Part shown: positions 32,729 through 41,152 of the stretch, piece after piece
Position numbering within the stretch: the first letter of the stretch is position 1
How the letters are laid out: the number at the start of each line of letters is the position of its first letter
Source of the DNA: Nonomuraea soli
GTDB lineage: Bacteria; Actinomycetota; Actinomycetes; Streptosporangiales; Streptosporangiaceae
Length of the DNA stretch: 64,000 nucleotides
Reading direction: 5' to 3'
Assembly: GCF_013761175.1 (NCBI RefSeq)
Contig: NZ_JACDUR010000003.1
Coordinates: 496,001-560,000, forward strand
The notes under the pieces: generated by a model
Databases searched by the model: none
The model's input: only the letters and a program-made list of their open reading frames with translations
What the model was told of the DNA's origin: nothing
Made by a program: the position numbers and the translations under genes

Positions 32729-32787
32729 GAGGGCGGCGCCGCCCGGGACGGACCGGGTCTGCCCGCTACCGGCCGGTCATGAGCCGG

Positions 32788-33807
32788 TCATGAGCCGGCG
32801 GGAGGCGTCGTGGTCGGCGTCTCCGTCGGGGTCGGCGTGCCGGTGTCCGTCGGGGTCGCCGTCGGCGTCGGGCTCTCCGTGGGAGTGACCGTCGGCGTGG
32901 GCGTCGGTGTGACGGGCGGTGTGACGGGCGGTGTCGCGCACGGGGTCGGCGTGCGCCAACCGGGCGGGCCCGCCCAGCGCTGCCAGGACTGCTTCCAGAT
33001 CCGCTGCGACCACCAGCGCTTCACCGGTCGCGACAGGTCGTAGACCGTCATGGCGGTGAGCGACTGGAGACCGGCGGTCGGCGATTCCGTGACCGGCGGC
33101 GGGGTGGTGGCAGGCGGGGTGGTGGGCGGCTCCGTCGTGGCGGGCGGGGTCGTGGCCGGTGGCGTGGTGGCCGGTGGCGTGGTGGCGGGCGGGGTCGTGG
33201 CCGTGGGCTCGCCGGTGGGCTGCTCCGTCGGCGGCTCGGTCGGAGGCTCGGTCGGAGGCTCGGTCGGAGGCTCCGTGGGAGGCTCCGTCGTGGGCGGCTG
33301 GTCGACGATCGCGGTCACCGACACCCAGTCGCCCTGCCTGACCGTGCTCCTGCCCGTTCGTCCCGCGATGACGCGGGTGTCCTCGGTGACCGCGTAGGTC
33401 TGCTCGAAGCCGTCCTGGCTCCGCACGGTCATGGTGCCCTCCGCGACGACGGTCGCCTGACCGGTCTGGGCGGACAGCGTCACGACGCCGCAGCCGTCCC
33501 TGGTCGGCACCTCGAACTCGCCGTGCATGACGCTCACGAACGCCCAGGGGCTGATCGGCGCGATGTCGGGGCGCGTAGCGGCAGGAGGCGTCTCCGTGGT
33601 GGTGTGGGTCGGGGTGGGCTGCGTGGGCGTGGCCGTCGGGGTCTCCGACGGCGGCGTGCTGGACGCCGCGGACGCGACGCCCGCTCCGCCCGATGCCACC
33701 AGGGCGAACGCTCCGGCGACGATTAACGACCGTGGGACGTTCCTCCGCGTCCCATGGGCTGCGTTGCGCAGCTTCTCGCGTGATGTGCCCGGACTCGTAG
33801 GCGTCAC
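32788..33807 (-). CDS. Exported Pro/Thr-rich protein with DUF5666-like domain
   Basis: 339 residues from GTG 33807, where GGAGG lies 5 nt upstream; an ATG at 33819 overlaps that ribosome binding site. An N-terminal membrane or signal segment (LIVAGAFALVASGGAGVASA) is followed by a beta-rich domain (about 80-155) resembling DUF5666, then long low-complexity tracts of TEPP, TTPPA and TPT repeats and a short Trp-rich basic segment (KRWWSQRIWKQSW). Probably a cell-wall-associated or secreted protein with a mucin-like stalk. The methyltransferase gene 33 bp upstream on the same strand may be co-transcribed. Confidence 0.7.
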   Translation of the reverse strand: MTPTSPGTSREKLRNAAHGTRRNVPRSLIVAGAFALVASGGAGVASAASSTPPSETPTATPTQPTPTHTTTETPPAATRPDIAPISPWAFVSVMHGEFEVPTRDGCGVVTLSAQTGQATVVAEGTMTVRSQDGFEQTYAVTEDTRVIAGRTGRSTVRQGDWVSVTAIVDQPPTTEPPTEPPTEPPTEPPTEPPTEQPTGEPTATTPPATTPPATTPPATTPPATTEPPTTPPATTPPPVTESPTAGLQSLTAMTVYDLSRPVKRWWSQRIWKQSWQRWAGPPGWRTPTPCATPPVTPPVTPTPTPTVTPTESPTPTATPTDTGTPTPTETPTTTPPAGS

Positions 33808-33840
33808 CTTGTCCTCCATGTCGGATTTGCCAGGTCCGGG

Positions 33841-34485
33841 TCAGCCTGCCCGCTCAGACGGAGCCCAACCCCTGAGAGTCAGGGATTGGAATCGAAGCGC
33901 GTCAACTCCGACGACATGGAAGTCGACCGTCCGAAAGGACCCGCTGGTGAACGCCTGCAGCTCCTCGTCGGTGCGGAAGGAGAAGAATCGGGGCGGATCG
34001 TGGTCGTCGCCGTCGTAGGGCCCCTCGCCCCGGAGCGTGCCGCCGCCGTACACGCCGACGTAGAGCAGCCCGCCCGGCCGCAGGAGCGTGCGGATCGCGT
34101 CGAGGACGGCGGGCAGGTCCTCGTCGGGCACGTGCAGGAGGCAGTTCATCGCGTAAACCGCGTCGAACGAGCCCGGCGCGAAGTCCAGGTGGAGGAAGTC
34201 CATGACGTGGGCGTCGACGCCCTTCTCGCGGCAGCGCTCCACCATCTCGGGCGACAGGTCGACGGCGACCACGTCGAGGCCGTTCGCCAGGAAGTAGGCG
34301 CTGTCCTGGCCGGTTCCCGCCCCCACCTCCAGCAGGCGCCTGCCGCCGTCCTCACGCACCCGTTCGAGGAAGGCGGCACGTTCTGCCAGCTTCCACGGCT
34401 GCTTGCCGCTGCCGTCGCGGCGCCCGGCACCGCCGTCGTAAGCCCTTCGCAAAGGGCCGATCACATCCGCATAGCGTGCACTCAT
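33841..34485 (-). CDS. Class I SAM-dependent methyltransferase
   Basis: 214 residues. Motif I LLEVGAGTGQDSAYF, then VVAVDLSPEMVERC, MDFLHLDFAPGSFDAVYAMNCLLHV and LLRPGGLLYVGVYGG, with FFSFRTDEELQAF near the end, a tellurite/thiopurine-like small methyltransferase layout. The acceptor is unknown. The ATG at 34485 is used because the frame, although open to 37584, would otherwise run through the YCII, sigma factor and hydrolase genes. It is divergent from YCII with 61 bp between the starts. Confidence 0.85.
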   Translation of the reverse strand: MSARYADVIGPLRRAYDGGAGRRDGSGKQPWKLAERAAFLERVREDGGRRLLEVGAGTGQDSAYFLANGLDVVAVDLSPEMVERCREKGVDAHVMDFLHLDFAPGSFDAVYAMNCLLHVPDEDLPAVLDAIRTLLRPGGLLYVGVYGGGTLRGEGPYDGDDHDPPRFFSFRTDEELQAFTSGSFRTVDFHVVGVDALRFQSLTLRGWAPSERAG

Positions 34486-34546
34486 CCCGACAGGATGTCG
34501 TATGAGGCTGATTCCCGATCGTCTGGTAGGCGAGGAGGTGAGGCAC

Positions 34547-34894
34547 GTGAAGTACGTGCTGATGTTCATCGAGACAGAGCAGTTCGAGAAGGACCTGGCC
34601 GCTATGGGCGCCGACGAGCGCGACCGGGCCATCGCGAAGGTCGGCCGCTGGCTGGCCGAGCACCAGGGAAGGATCACCAACCGGGGCGCCAAACTGCAGC
34701 CCGCCCACACCGCCACGACCGTCCGGCTCGACCGGGCCGCCGAGCCGCTGGTGACGGATGGGCCGTACGTCGAGGGCAAGGAGGTGATCAGCGGCTTCCT
34801 GGAGGTGGACGTCGCCGACCTCGACGAGGCGATCGCCATGGTCAGGTCGTGGCCCGGCTGCCCGGTGGTGGAGATCCGCCCGGTCGAGGGATGA
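34547..34894 (+). CDS. YCII-related (DGPF) protein, sigma factor partner
   Basis: 115 residues from GTG with GGAGG about 8 nt upstream. The core includes the family motif VTDGPYVEGKEVISGF and a YVLMF start, as in DGPF/YCII proteins. Genes of this kind precede ECF42-type sigma factors. Here its stop overlaps the sigma gene start (ATGA), so the two are co-translated; the YCII protein may modulate the sigma factor, but the mechanism is not established. Confidence 0.85.
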   Translation: MKYVLMFIETEQFEKDLAAMGADERDRAIAKVGRWLAEHQGRITNRGAKLQPAHTATTVRLDRAAEPLVTDGPYVEGKEVISGFLEVDVADLDEAIAMVRSWPGCPVVEIRPVEG

Positions 34895-36087
34895 GCGACG
34901 CGCAGGAGGCGCTGGCGCGGGCGGTCCGCGAACACGCGGGCCGCCTGGCCGCCGCGCTCGTGAACCTGCTCGGCGACTTCTCCGCCGCCGAGGACCTGGT
35001 CCAGGACGCGGTCGAGACCGCGCTCAGGCGCTGGCCGGAGGAGGGCGTCCCGGAGCGCCCCGACGCCTGGCTGTTCACCGTGGCCCGCAGGCGCGGGCTC
35101 GACGTGCTGCGCCGCGAGGCCACCTACCGGGCCAAGCTGGCCCAGCTCACCTGGCCTGTCCTGCCGGAGCCCGACGACCGGCTGCGGCTGGTGTTCACCT
35201 GCTGCCACCCGGCGCTGCCCCGCGAGGCGCAGGTCGCCCTGACCCTGCGCGTGGTGTGCGGCCTGACGACGGCGCAGATCGCCGCCGCCTTCGTCGTGCC
35301 GGAGACGACCGTGGCCCAGCGCATCACCCGCGCCAAGCGCAAGATCGCCGACGCGGGCATCCCGTACCGGATCCCGCGCGGCGAGGAGCTGCCCTCCCGC
35401 GTCCACGAGGTGCTGACCGTCATCTACCTGCTGTTCAACGAGGGCTACCTGGCCACCGCGGGTGAGCAGGCACATCGCCGCGACCTGGTCGACGACGCCG
35501 AGTGGCTGGCGGCGCTGCTGCACGGCCTCATGCCCGACGAGCCCGAGGCGGGCGGCCTGCTGGCGCTGATCCGCCTGCACCGCGCCCGCACCGCCGCCCG
35601 CTTCGACGCGGACGGCCGCATCGTGCTGCTCGCCGACCAGGACCGCGCGTTGTGGAACCACGGGGCCATCGCCGACGCCGTCCGGCTGCTGACCCGTACG
35701 GCACAGCGGCATCTGTCGCCCGGTCCCTACCAGCTGCAGGCCGCCATCGTGGCCTGTCATGCCGAGGCGCCCCGGTGGGAGGAGACCGACTGGGAGCAGA
35801 TCGTGATCCTCTACGACATGCTGCTGCTCCTGGCTCCTTCGGCGGTGACCCGGCTGCATCGGGCGATAGCCGTACGGCATGCGCAGGGGCCGGGAGTCGC
35901 CATGGCGGAGCTGGATCAGCTGGGTGACGCGCTGGACAGGTACGGACTGTTCCACGCCACCCGCGCCGAGTTCCTGCGCGAGCTCGGCCGCCAGGACGAG
36001 GCGCAGGAGGCCGACCGGCGGGCACTGGAGCAGACGGAGAACCCGGCCCAGCAGGCACTCCTGGAGGAGCGCCTGACGTGGGCGTGA
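34891..36087 (+). CDS. ECF42-type RNA polymerase sigma factor
   Basis: 398 residues, much longer than a normal ECF factor. Region 2 (about 20-80, FSAAEDLVQDAVETALRRWP) and region 4 (about 110-155, GLTTAQIAAAFVVPETTVAQRITRAKRKI) are followed by a long C-terminal extension of the DUF6596/SnoaL-TPR kind (VIYLLFNEGYLA, then LLHGLMPDEPEAGGLLALI). ECF42 factors are paired with YCII/DGPF genes and have no anti-sigma factor; the extension is thought to control activity. It overlaps the YCII stop. Targets are not visible. Confidence 0.88.
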   Translation: MSDAQEALARAVREHAGRLAAALVNLLGDFSAAEDLVQDAVETALRRWPEEGVPERPDAWLFTVARRRGLDVLRREATYRAKLAQLTWPVLPEPDDRLRLVFTCCHPALPREAQVALTLRVVCGLTTAQIAAAFVVPETTVAQRITRAKRKIADAGIPYRIPRGEELPSRVHEVLTVIYLLFNEGYLATAGEQAHRRDLVDDAEWLAALLHGLMPDEPEAGGLLALIRLHRARTAARFDADGRIVLLADQDRALWNHGAIADAVRLLTRTAQRHLSPGPYQLQAAIVACHAEAPRWEETDWEQIVILYDMLLLLAPSAVTRLHRAIAVRHAQGPGVAMAELDQLGDALDRYGLFHATRAEFLRELGRQDEAQEADRRALEQTENPAQQALLEERLTWA

Positions 36088-36115
36088 CCGCCGCCCGAAG
36101 AGATTCCCGCCGAGG

Positions 36116-36140
36116 GCTTGACCCTGCCCCTGGGTCAAGC
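36116..36140 (+). promoter_or_regulatory. MerR-type dyad, GCTTGACCC-N7-GGGTCAAGC
   Basis: A perfect 9-7-9 inverted repeat that includes a -35 TTGACC in its left arm, 17 bp upstream of the serine hydrolase ATG. A MerR regulator gene is the second gene of the same operon (37577). The -10 (about 36144-36150) lies an abnormally long 20-21 bp from the -35, as expected for a MerR-activated promoter. Confidence 0.7.
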
Positions 36141-36156
36141 TTCGACGATTGCTCAC

Positions 36157-37563
36157 ATGAACGCCGACGCGCTGAACACCACCGCCACCAAGATCCGTGA
36201 CCACATCGCCGCCGCCTGCGAATCCGACGCCATCCCCGGCTTCGTGGCCGGCATCCACCAGGGCGGCGAGCAGGTCGTGGTCGCCCACGGCCTCGCCAAC
36301 GTCGCCACCGGCGCCCCGATGCTCGAGCACACCGGTTTCCTGCTCGGCTCCGTCACCAAGGTGCTGACCACCACCCTGGTGCTCCAGCAGGTCGACCGCG
36401 GGGTGCTCGACCTCGACGCCCCCGTCGTGAAGTACCTGCCCGAGTTCGGGTCCGTCTCCGGGAAGATCCTGGTGCGCCACCTGATCGGCCACACCAACGG
36501 CATCGACGCCGACCTGTACTTCCCCGGCGACAAGGGCCGCGACGCCCTGAAGGCCTATGTCGAGGGCATGCCGTCGAGCACCCTGTTCGAGCCGGGCGAG
36601 CAGCTCAGCTACTCCAACGGCGGCATGATCGTGGCCGGGCGCCTGCTGGAGGTCGTGACCGGCCTGCCGTACCCCGAGTTGCTCGCCCGCGACGTCTACG
36701 GGCCGGTCGGCATGACGGACTCCAGCACCTCCGCCGAGCAGGCCATCCTGCGCAGCACGGCGGTCGGCCACTTCCTGGACCTCGAGACCATGGCTCCCCG
36801 CCCCACCACCATGTTCACCCTGCCCGAAACCTGGGGACCGGCCGGAGGCACGCCGATCGGCACCATCGCCGACCTGCTCGCCTTCGGGCGCACCCACCTC
36901 GCGGGCGGGGTCTCGCCGTCGGGCACGCGGGTCCTGTCGGCCGGGTCGACCGCCCTCATGCGGCAGGTCTCGTTCGACATGGAGAGCCCGAACACCCCGC
37001 CGATCGGCCTGGGCTGGGTCCTGTACCCGTTCGGCGGCACGACCGTGCTCGCCATGTCGGGCGCCTCCCCCGGAGGGGTCTCCCTGCTGTGCGTCATCCC
37101 CGAGCACGACCTGGTCTTCGCCGCGTACGGCAACAGCCCGGGGGCGATCATGCTCCAGGACCGGATCCTGCAGCTGATCCTCACCGAGCACCTGGGCATC
37201 GAGCTCCCCCGCCTGGTGACCGGCGACGAGCAGGACGCCGACCTCGCCCCGTACGCCGGCACCTACCGATCGAACCAGCTCCGCATCGAGGTCAGCGTCG
37301 TCGACGGCCAGCTGGAGGAGGTCATCACCTACGAGCCCGCCGACCCCTCCCAGGAGCGGATCTTCACCGAGTTCGCCGGTGGCACGACCTCGGCCCCGCC
37401 GCAGCGCTACGTGCCGGTGGGCCCCGGGCTGTTCGCGCCCGCCGGATACCCGCTGGAGGCCTTCGACGGGTACCTGCGCCTGCTGCTCGTCTCCTACCAC
37501 GACGTCCGCGACGGCCAGGCGCGCTTCCGCAACGGCGGCGGCCGGCTGGCCCGGCGCGCATGA
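36157..37563 (+). CDS. Serine beta-lactamase-related hydrolase (class C/esterase type)
   Basis: 468 residues without signal peptide. The active-site SVTK (Ser65, Lys68) follows GFLLG, the second motif is YSN (Tyr152), and a C-terminal lipocalin-like domain (about 365-460) is present, the layout of penicillin-binding-protein-like esterases, peptidases and beta-lactamase-family proteins. True beta-lactamase activity is possible but not the default. A MerR-type dyad lies just upstream, and a MerR regulator follows 13 bp after its stop, so this is probably an inducible two-gene operon. Confidence 0.87.
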   Translation: MNADALNTTATKIRDHIAAACESDAIPGFVAGIHQGGEQVVVAHGLANVATGAPMLEHTGFLLGSVTKVLTTTLVLQQVDRGVLDLDAPVVKYLPEFGSVSGKILVRHLIGHTNGIDADLYFPGDKGRDALKAYVEGMPSSTLFEPGEQLSYSNGGMIVAGRLLEVVTGLPYPELLARDVYGPVGMTDSSTSAEQAILRSTAVGHFLDLETMAPRPTTMFTLPETWGPAGGTPIGTIADLLAFGRTHLAGGVSPSGTRVLSAGSTALMRQVSFDMESPNTPPIGLGWVLYPFGGTTVLAMSGASPGGVSLLCVIPEHDLVFAAYGNSPGAIMLQDRILQLILTEHLGIELPRLVTGDEQDADLAPYAGTYRSNQLRIEVSVVDGQLEEVITYEPADPSQERIFTEFAGGTTSAPPQRYVPVGPGLFAPAGYPLEAFDGYLRLLLVSYHDVRDGQARFRNGGGRLARRA

Positions 37564-37576
37564 CAGGATCTCCCCC

Positions 37577-38311
37577 ATGCTCACGATCGGCCAGCTCGCG
37601 GCCTATGCCGGAGTGACCATCAAGGCCATACGTCACTACCACGAGCGTGGTCTGCTCGCCGAGCCCGACCGCGACTCGTCCGGCTACCGCCGCTACAGCG
37701 CCGGTGACGCCGTCACCCTCATCAAGATCCGCACGCTGGCGGGGGCGGGCGTGCCGCTGGCGCGGATCAAGGACCTGCTCGACGCCGACCCCGACGCATT
37801 GGCCGCGGCCATCGGCGAGATCGATCGCGACATCGACGAGCGGATCACCCGGTTGCAGGTGACCCGCGACCAGCTCTCGCAGCTGCGCGGCGGTGACTGG
37901 CTCTTCGTCTCCCCGCAGGTCGCCGACTACCTCGACGACCTGCGCAACCTCGGCGTCAGCGAGCGAGCGGTCCGGGTGGAGCGTGACGGCTGGATCCTCA
38001 TGCAGACCGCCTCGCCCGAGGCCGCCGCGTCATGGATCGCCGAGAAGCGCGAGCTCATGGCCGATCCGGAGTTCCGTGACCTCTACCTCGCCCACGACGC
38101 CGCCTACGACTGGTCGCCGGAGGACCCGCGCCTGCCCGGCCTCGCCGACCGCACGCGGACGTGGCTCACGACGCATCCGAGCCGGTCGGAGTGCGAGCCG
38201 GTCGACAACCCGGCGATCGCCAGGCTGGCCGCCCAGTCGCAGCCCGGCGCGTCGTCCCCGGCCTGGGAGCGGCTCGCCCGGCTGATGGGGGCTTCGCCCG
38301 CGTCCGGCTAG
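37577..38311 (+). CDS. MerR family transcriptional regulator
   Basis: 244 residues. The MerR winged helix is MLTIGQLAAYAGVTIKAIRHYHERGLL with SGYRRY; a coiled-coil dimer helix (about 75-115) and a C-terminal effector-binding region (TipA-like in size) follow. It lies 13 bp after the serine hydrolase and probably controls the pair through the 9-7-9 dyad at 36116-36140. The C-terminal domain has no Cys cluster, so a metal sensor is unlikely. The 3' end touches the convergent LuxR gene. Confidence 0.88.
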   Translation: MLTIGQLAAYAGVTIKAIRHYHERGLLAEPDRDSSGYRRYSAGDAVTLIKIRTLAGAGVPLARIKDLLDADPDALAAAIGEIDRDIDERITRLQVTRDQLSQLRGGDWLFVSPQVADYLDDLRNLGVSERAVRVERDGWILMQTASPEAAASWIAEKRELMADPEFRDLYLAHDAAYDWSPEDPRLPGLADRTRTWLTTHPSRSECEPVDNPAIARLAAQSQPGASSPAWERLARLMGASPASG

Positions 38312-40974
38312 ACCAGGATGCGCTTCAGCTCCGCACGACTCGTGACACCGAGCTTGCCGTACACGCTCTGCAGATGGTTGTCGACCGTTCGGGTCGACAA
38401 CACGAGCTGCTCGGCGATCTGCTTGCTCGACAGGCCCGCGCACGCCAGCCTCGCGATCTCCGCCTCGCGCCGGGTCAGGCCGGGAGCCGTCAGGCTCGCG
38501 ACCGCCGGGGTGGTGAGGCCTTCGCATCGGGCGGCGAGCGTCCAGGCGCGGCCCGCCGCGACGCGCGAGGCCGTCGCCCGGCCCGACCGCTCCCAGGCGG
38601 CAGCGGCCTGGGCCAGCGCCTCGGCCGCGAACGGGATGCAGCCGAGCCGCTCGAAGGCCGCGGCCACCTCCTCCAGGGCGGCGCCGTCCCCGGCTGCCGC
38701 CGCCCGGCAGTGTGCGAGCACGACGGGCGCGTACGGGCCCTCCAGCGGGCCCTCCTCGAGGAACGGCAGATGCTCGGCGGCCAGGTCCGCGTAGCCGAGC
38801 CGGGCGACCGTGTGCAGGGCGGCCGTCACGAAGGGCAGCAGCCCCAGACCACGGCCATGAGCCGCCGTCCCCAGCGCGAACGCGGCGGCGCCCTTCGTGT
38901 CACCCTCGGCGGCGAGCAGCCACGGCTCGGTCAGGTAACGCCACATGAGGTGCAGCGAGCCGTGACGGGACTGCCCGCCGACCCCCGCGTCGAAGGCCAC
39001 GCGAGCGCCGACGGCGTCGCCGGTCAGCGCCAGGACATGGGCGCGCTCGATGTGCACCATGCCGGACAGCACGTCGTCGCCCTTCGGCTCGTACGGCGGG
39101 GCGACGTGCCTGCGCGCCTCGGCGAACCTGCCACGCATGCGTGCCGCCGCCGATCGCAGGATCGCGATGTTGTCAGCCGCGTAGATCGACCCCCTGCCCC
39201 GGCCGAGCAGCGACTCCATGCGATCCAGCACGTCGTCGGCGCCTTCGAGGTCCGCCGACATGAGGCACGTGAGCGCCCAGTTGGAGTACAGCGGCTGGAC
39301 GATCACCGGCACGGCGTCGTGCCATTCCGCCAGGTCGTCGAGGGCGTCGCGGATGTCGGCGAGCGCCTCACCGTAGCGGCCCAGCGTCGCGAGCGTGGCC
39401 GCCCGGCAGTTCAGCGCCTGCGCCTTGACGGCCGCGGTCTCGGGAGGCTCGGCGAGCAGGGCTTCGGCGAGCGAGAGTATGCGGTCGAGGTCGCCGGAAC
39501 CGCCGACGATCACGAGGAGCAGGCAGCTCAGATCCTGACGCAGGGACCGCTGGGTGATCTCCTCGCGGACGCGGGTCAGCAGACCGACCGCCTCGTCCAT
39601 GCGGACCTGCCCGAAGGCCAGGCTCCAGGCGCGGGTGAGTGTCAGCTCGGTACGACGACGCTCGTCGCAGCCTTCGCCGGGCACCGATTCCACCACGGCC
39701 AGCGCCTCCTCGGCGCGACCCGAGTAGTTGAGCAGAGTGCCGTACATGATCGCGGCGTCGGCGCGATAGCCGTCGGGCACGTCGGCGTGGCTGTCGTCGG
39801 CCATGTCGGCGCGGTCGCTGTGGGGCACGTCAGGGCCCGAGCTGTTGTCCCACGCGGCCTCGGCCAGGCGCAGTCCGAGCGGGTAGTCGTGCGCGGCCCA
39901 CGCGGTGCGCGCGGCCCGCAGCAGCGGAGCGGGCCGGGTCGTCGTCCCGCTCTCCAGGCGCCAGGCGGCGACGCGCAGCACGTCCTCCCTGCGGCGGGCG
40001 CCGGTCGCCTCCACGGCCTCGGCGAGTTCCCGGTACCGGCGGCGCAGGCGCAGAACGGGCGCGCGAGCACGGACCACCTCGCCGTAAAGCGGGTGCGCGA
40101 GCCTGACCTCCGTGCGCCGGTCACCCATCACCACCTGGATCAGGCCGCGCTCCTCCGCCTCCTCGACCGCCTCGTGACCGGCCAGGCTCCCCAGCGGGGC
40201 CAGGCCGATCGGCTCGGCGAGCGCGACCAGCTCCAGCACCGCCGTCACCGCATCGCCGTACCTGCCCATCCGGCGCTCGATGACCTCGATGAGACGCGGG
40301 GCACGCGGCACCTCCCCGTCGAGCCGCCACACCTGGCCCGGTCTCGCGAGAACACCCCCCTCAAGGGCCGCGGCGACCAGCTCGCGCAGGAGCAGCGCGT
40401 TGCCCTGGCTCAGCTCGTGCAGCCGCACCGCCGCCGCCCGGTCGACCTGGCCGCCGAGCACACCTGACAGCAGCTCGGCCGTCTCGTCCTGGCCGAGCGG
40501 GTCGAGGTCGAGGCGGGCGCCCCGGTCGTCCTCCCACAGGGCCGCGACCGAGTCGGGACACTCCTGGCCCGTCCGCACTGTCGCCAGCACGCGCACGCGG
40601 GCGGACAGCTGGTGGGCCAGCGCGGCGGAGGAGGCGTCGAGCAGGTGCGCGTCGTCGACGACCAGGAGGGACGGGCGGCGCGCCAGGATCGCGTCGGCGG
40701 CCCAGCGCAGCGGGTTGGCGCCCGGTTCCCCGCCGGGCAGCAGCGGGGCGAACGCGCCCAGCGGGAGCGCGCCGGCCGCGTGGGTGCCGCGCACCCGGAC
40801 GGGCGCTTGGAACGAGGCCGCCAGTTCAGCCGCGAGGCGGGACTTGCCGACGCCCGCGGCGCCGGCGATCACGATGTTGCTCCGCCGCAGGATCGTCAGC
40901 GCGCGCTCGCGCTCGGCCACCCGGCCGACGAACGGCCACCCCGTTGTGCGACCTGCCCAGGGCCCCGTGTCCAC
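38308..40974 (-). CDS. Large LuxR-family ATPase regulator (LAL/MalT-like), second copy
   Basis: 888 residues from GTG 40974, with GGAGG 5 nt upstream; the open frame continues to 41058 but without a ribosome binding site. Walker A is GAAGVGKS (38-45), Walker B LLVVDDAHLLD; a long helical TPR-like region and a C-terminal LuxR helix-turn-helix (LTRREAEIARLACAGLSSKQIAEQLVLSTRTVDNHL) follow. A short repeat-like Asp/Ser/Ala insert (around DNA 39770-39840) interrupts the middle. Same architecture as 19493-22078. A 9-4-9 palindrome lies 84 bp upstream; the divergent secreted-protein gene could be a target. Confidence 0.87.
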   Translation of the reverse strand: MDTGPWAGRTTGWPFVGRVAERERALTILRRSNIVIAGAAGVGKSRLAAELAASFQAPVRVRGTHAAGALPLGAFAPLLPGGEPGANPLRWAADAILARRPSLLVVDDAHLLDASSAALAHQLSARVRVLATVRTGQECPDSVAALWEDDRGARLDLDPLGQDETAELLSGVLGGQVDRAAAVRLHELSQGNALLLRELVAAALEGGVLARPGQVWRLDGEVPRAPRLIEVIERRMGRYGDAVTAVLELVALAEPIGLAPLGSLAGHEAVEEAEERGLIQVVMGDRRTEVRLAHPLYGEVVRARAPVLRLRRRYRELAEAVEATGARRREDVLRVAAWRLESGTTTRPAPLLRAARTAWAAHDYPLGLRLAEAAWDNSSGPDVPHSDRADMADDSHADVPDGYRADAAIMYGTLLNYSGRAEEALAVVESVPGEGCDERRRTELTLTRAWSLAFGQVRMDEAVGLLTRVREEITQRSLRQDLSCLLLVIVGGSGDLDRILSLAEALLAEPPETAAVKAQALNCRAATLATLGRYGEALADIRDALDDLAEWHDAVPVIVQPLYSNWALTCLMSADLEGADDVLDRMESLLGRGRGSIYAADNIAILRSAAARMRGRFAEARRHVAPPYEPKGDDVLSGMVHIERAHVLALTGDAVGARVAFDAGVGGQSRHGSLHLMWRYLTEPWLLAAEGDTKGAAAFALGTAAHGRGLGLLPFVTAALHTVARLGYADLAAEHLPFLEEGPLEGPYAPVVLAHCRAAAAGDGAALEEVAAAFERLGCIPFAAEALAQAAAAWERSGRATASRVAAGRAWTLAARCEGLTTPAVASLTAPGLTRREAEIARLACAGLSSKQIAEQLVLSTRTVDNHLQSVYGKLGVTSRAELKRILV

Positions 40975-41057
40975 GGCGCCTCCCGTGTCCCTCGCCCATG
41001 TCCCTCGCCGACGCGCAAATCGTACGACCGCGGCGCCCGTCACGGCCTGAGTAATCA

Positions 41058-41079
41058 CCTGAGTAGCCGACTACTCAGG
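41058..41079. promoter_or_regulatory. CCTGAGTAG-N4-CTACTCAGG palindrome
   Basis: A perfect 9-4-9 inverted repeat between the LuxR regulator and a divergent secreted-protein gene. A further half-site CCTGAGTA lies at 41046-41053. It could be the operator of the LuxR-type regulator or a transcript hairpin. Confidence 0.55.
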
Positions 41080-41152
41080 CCCCCCGCCGCCCCACGCGCG
41101 ACAGTCATGGACAGGGCGCCCATCCCGATCCCGCTCCCCAGAGGAGACCGCG

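Noticed and set aside
32731..32744. GGGCGGCGCCGCCC as a terminator after the PadR partner gene
   Set aside because: A palindrome without a loop, in a very GC-rich context and without a T tract; too weak to call.
33841..37584. 1247-residue minus-strand open frame
   Set aside because: Only its last 214 codons are a real methyltransferase. The rest runs antisense to the YCII, ECF sigma and serine hydrolase genes and has the Arg/Gly/Val bias of an antisense GC-rich frame.
38161..40467. 768-residue plus-strand frame opposite the second LuxR-ATPase gene
   Set aside because: Antisense shadow with Arg/Gln/His-rich composition and no family motif.
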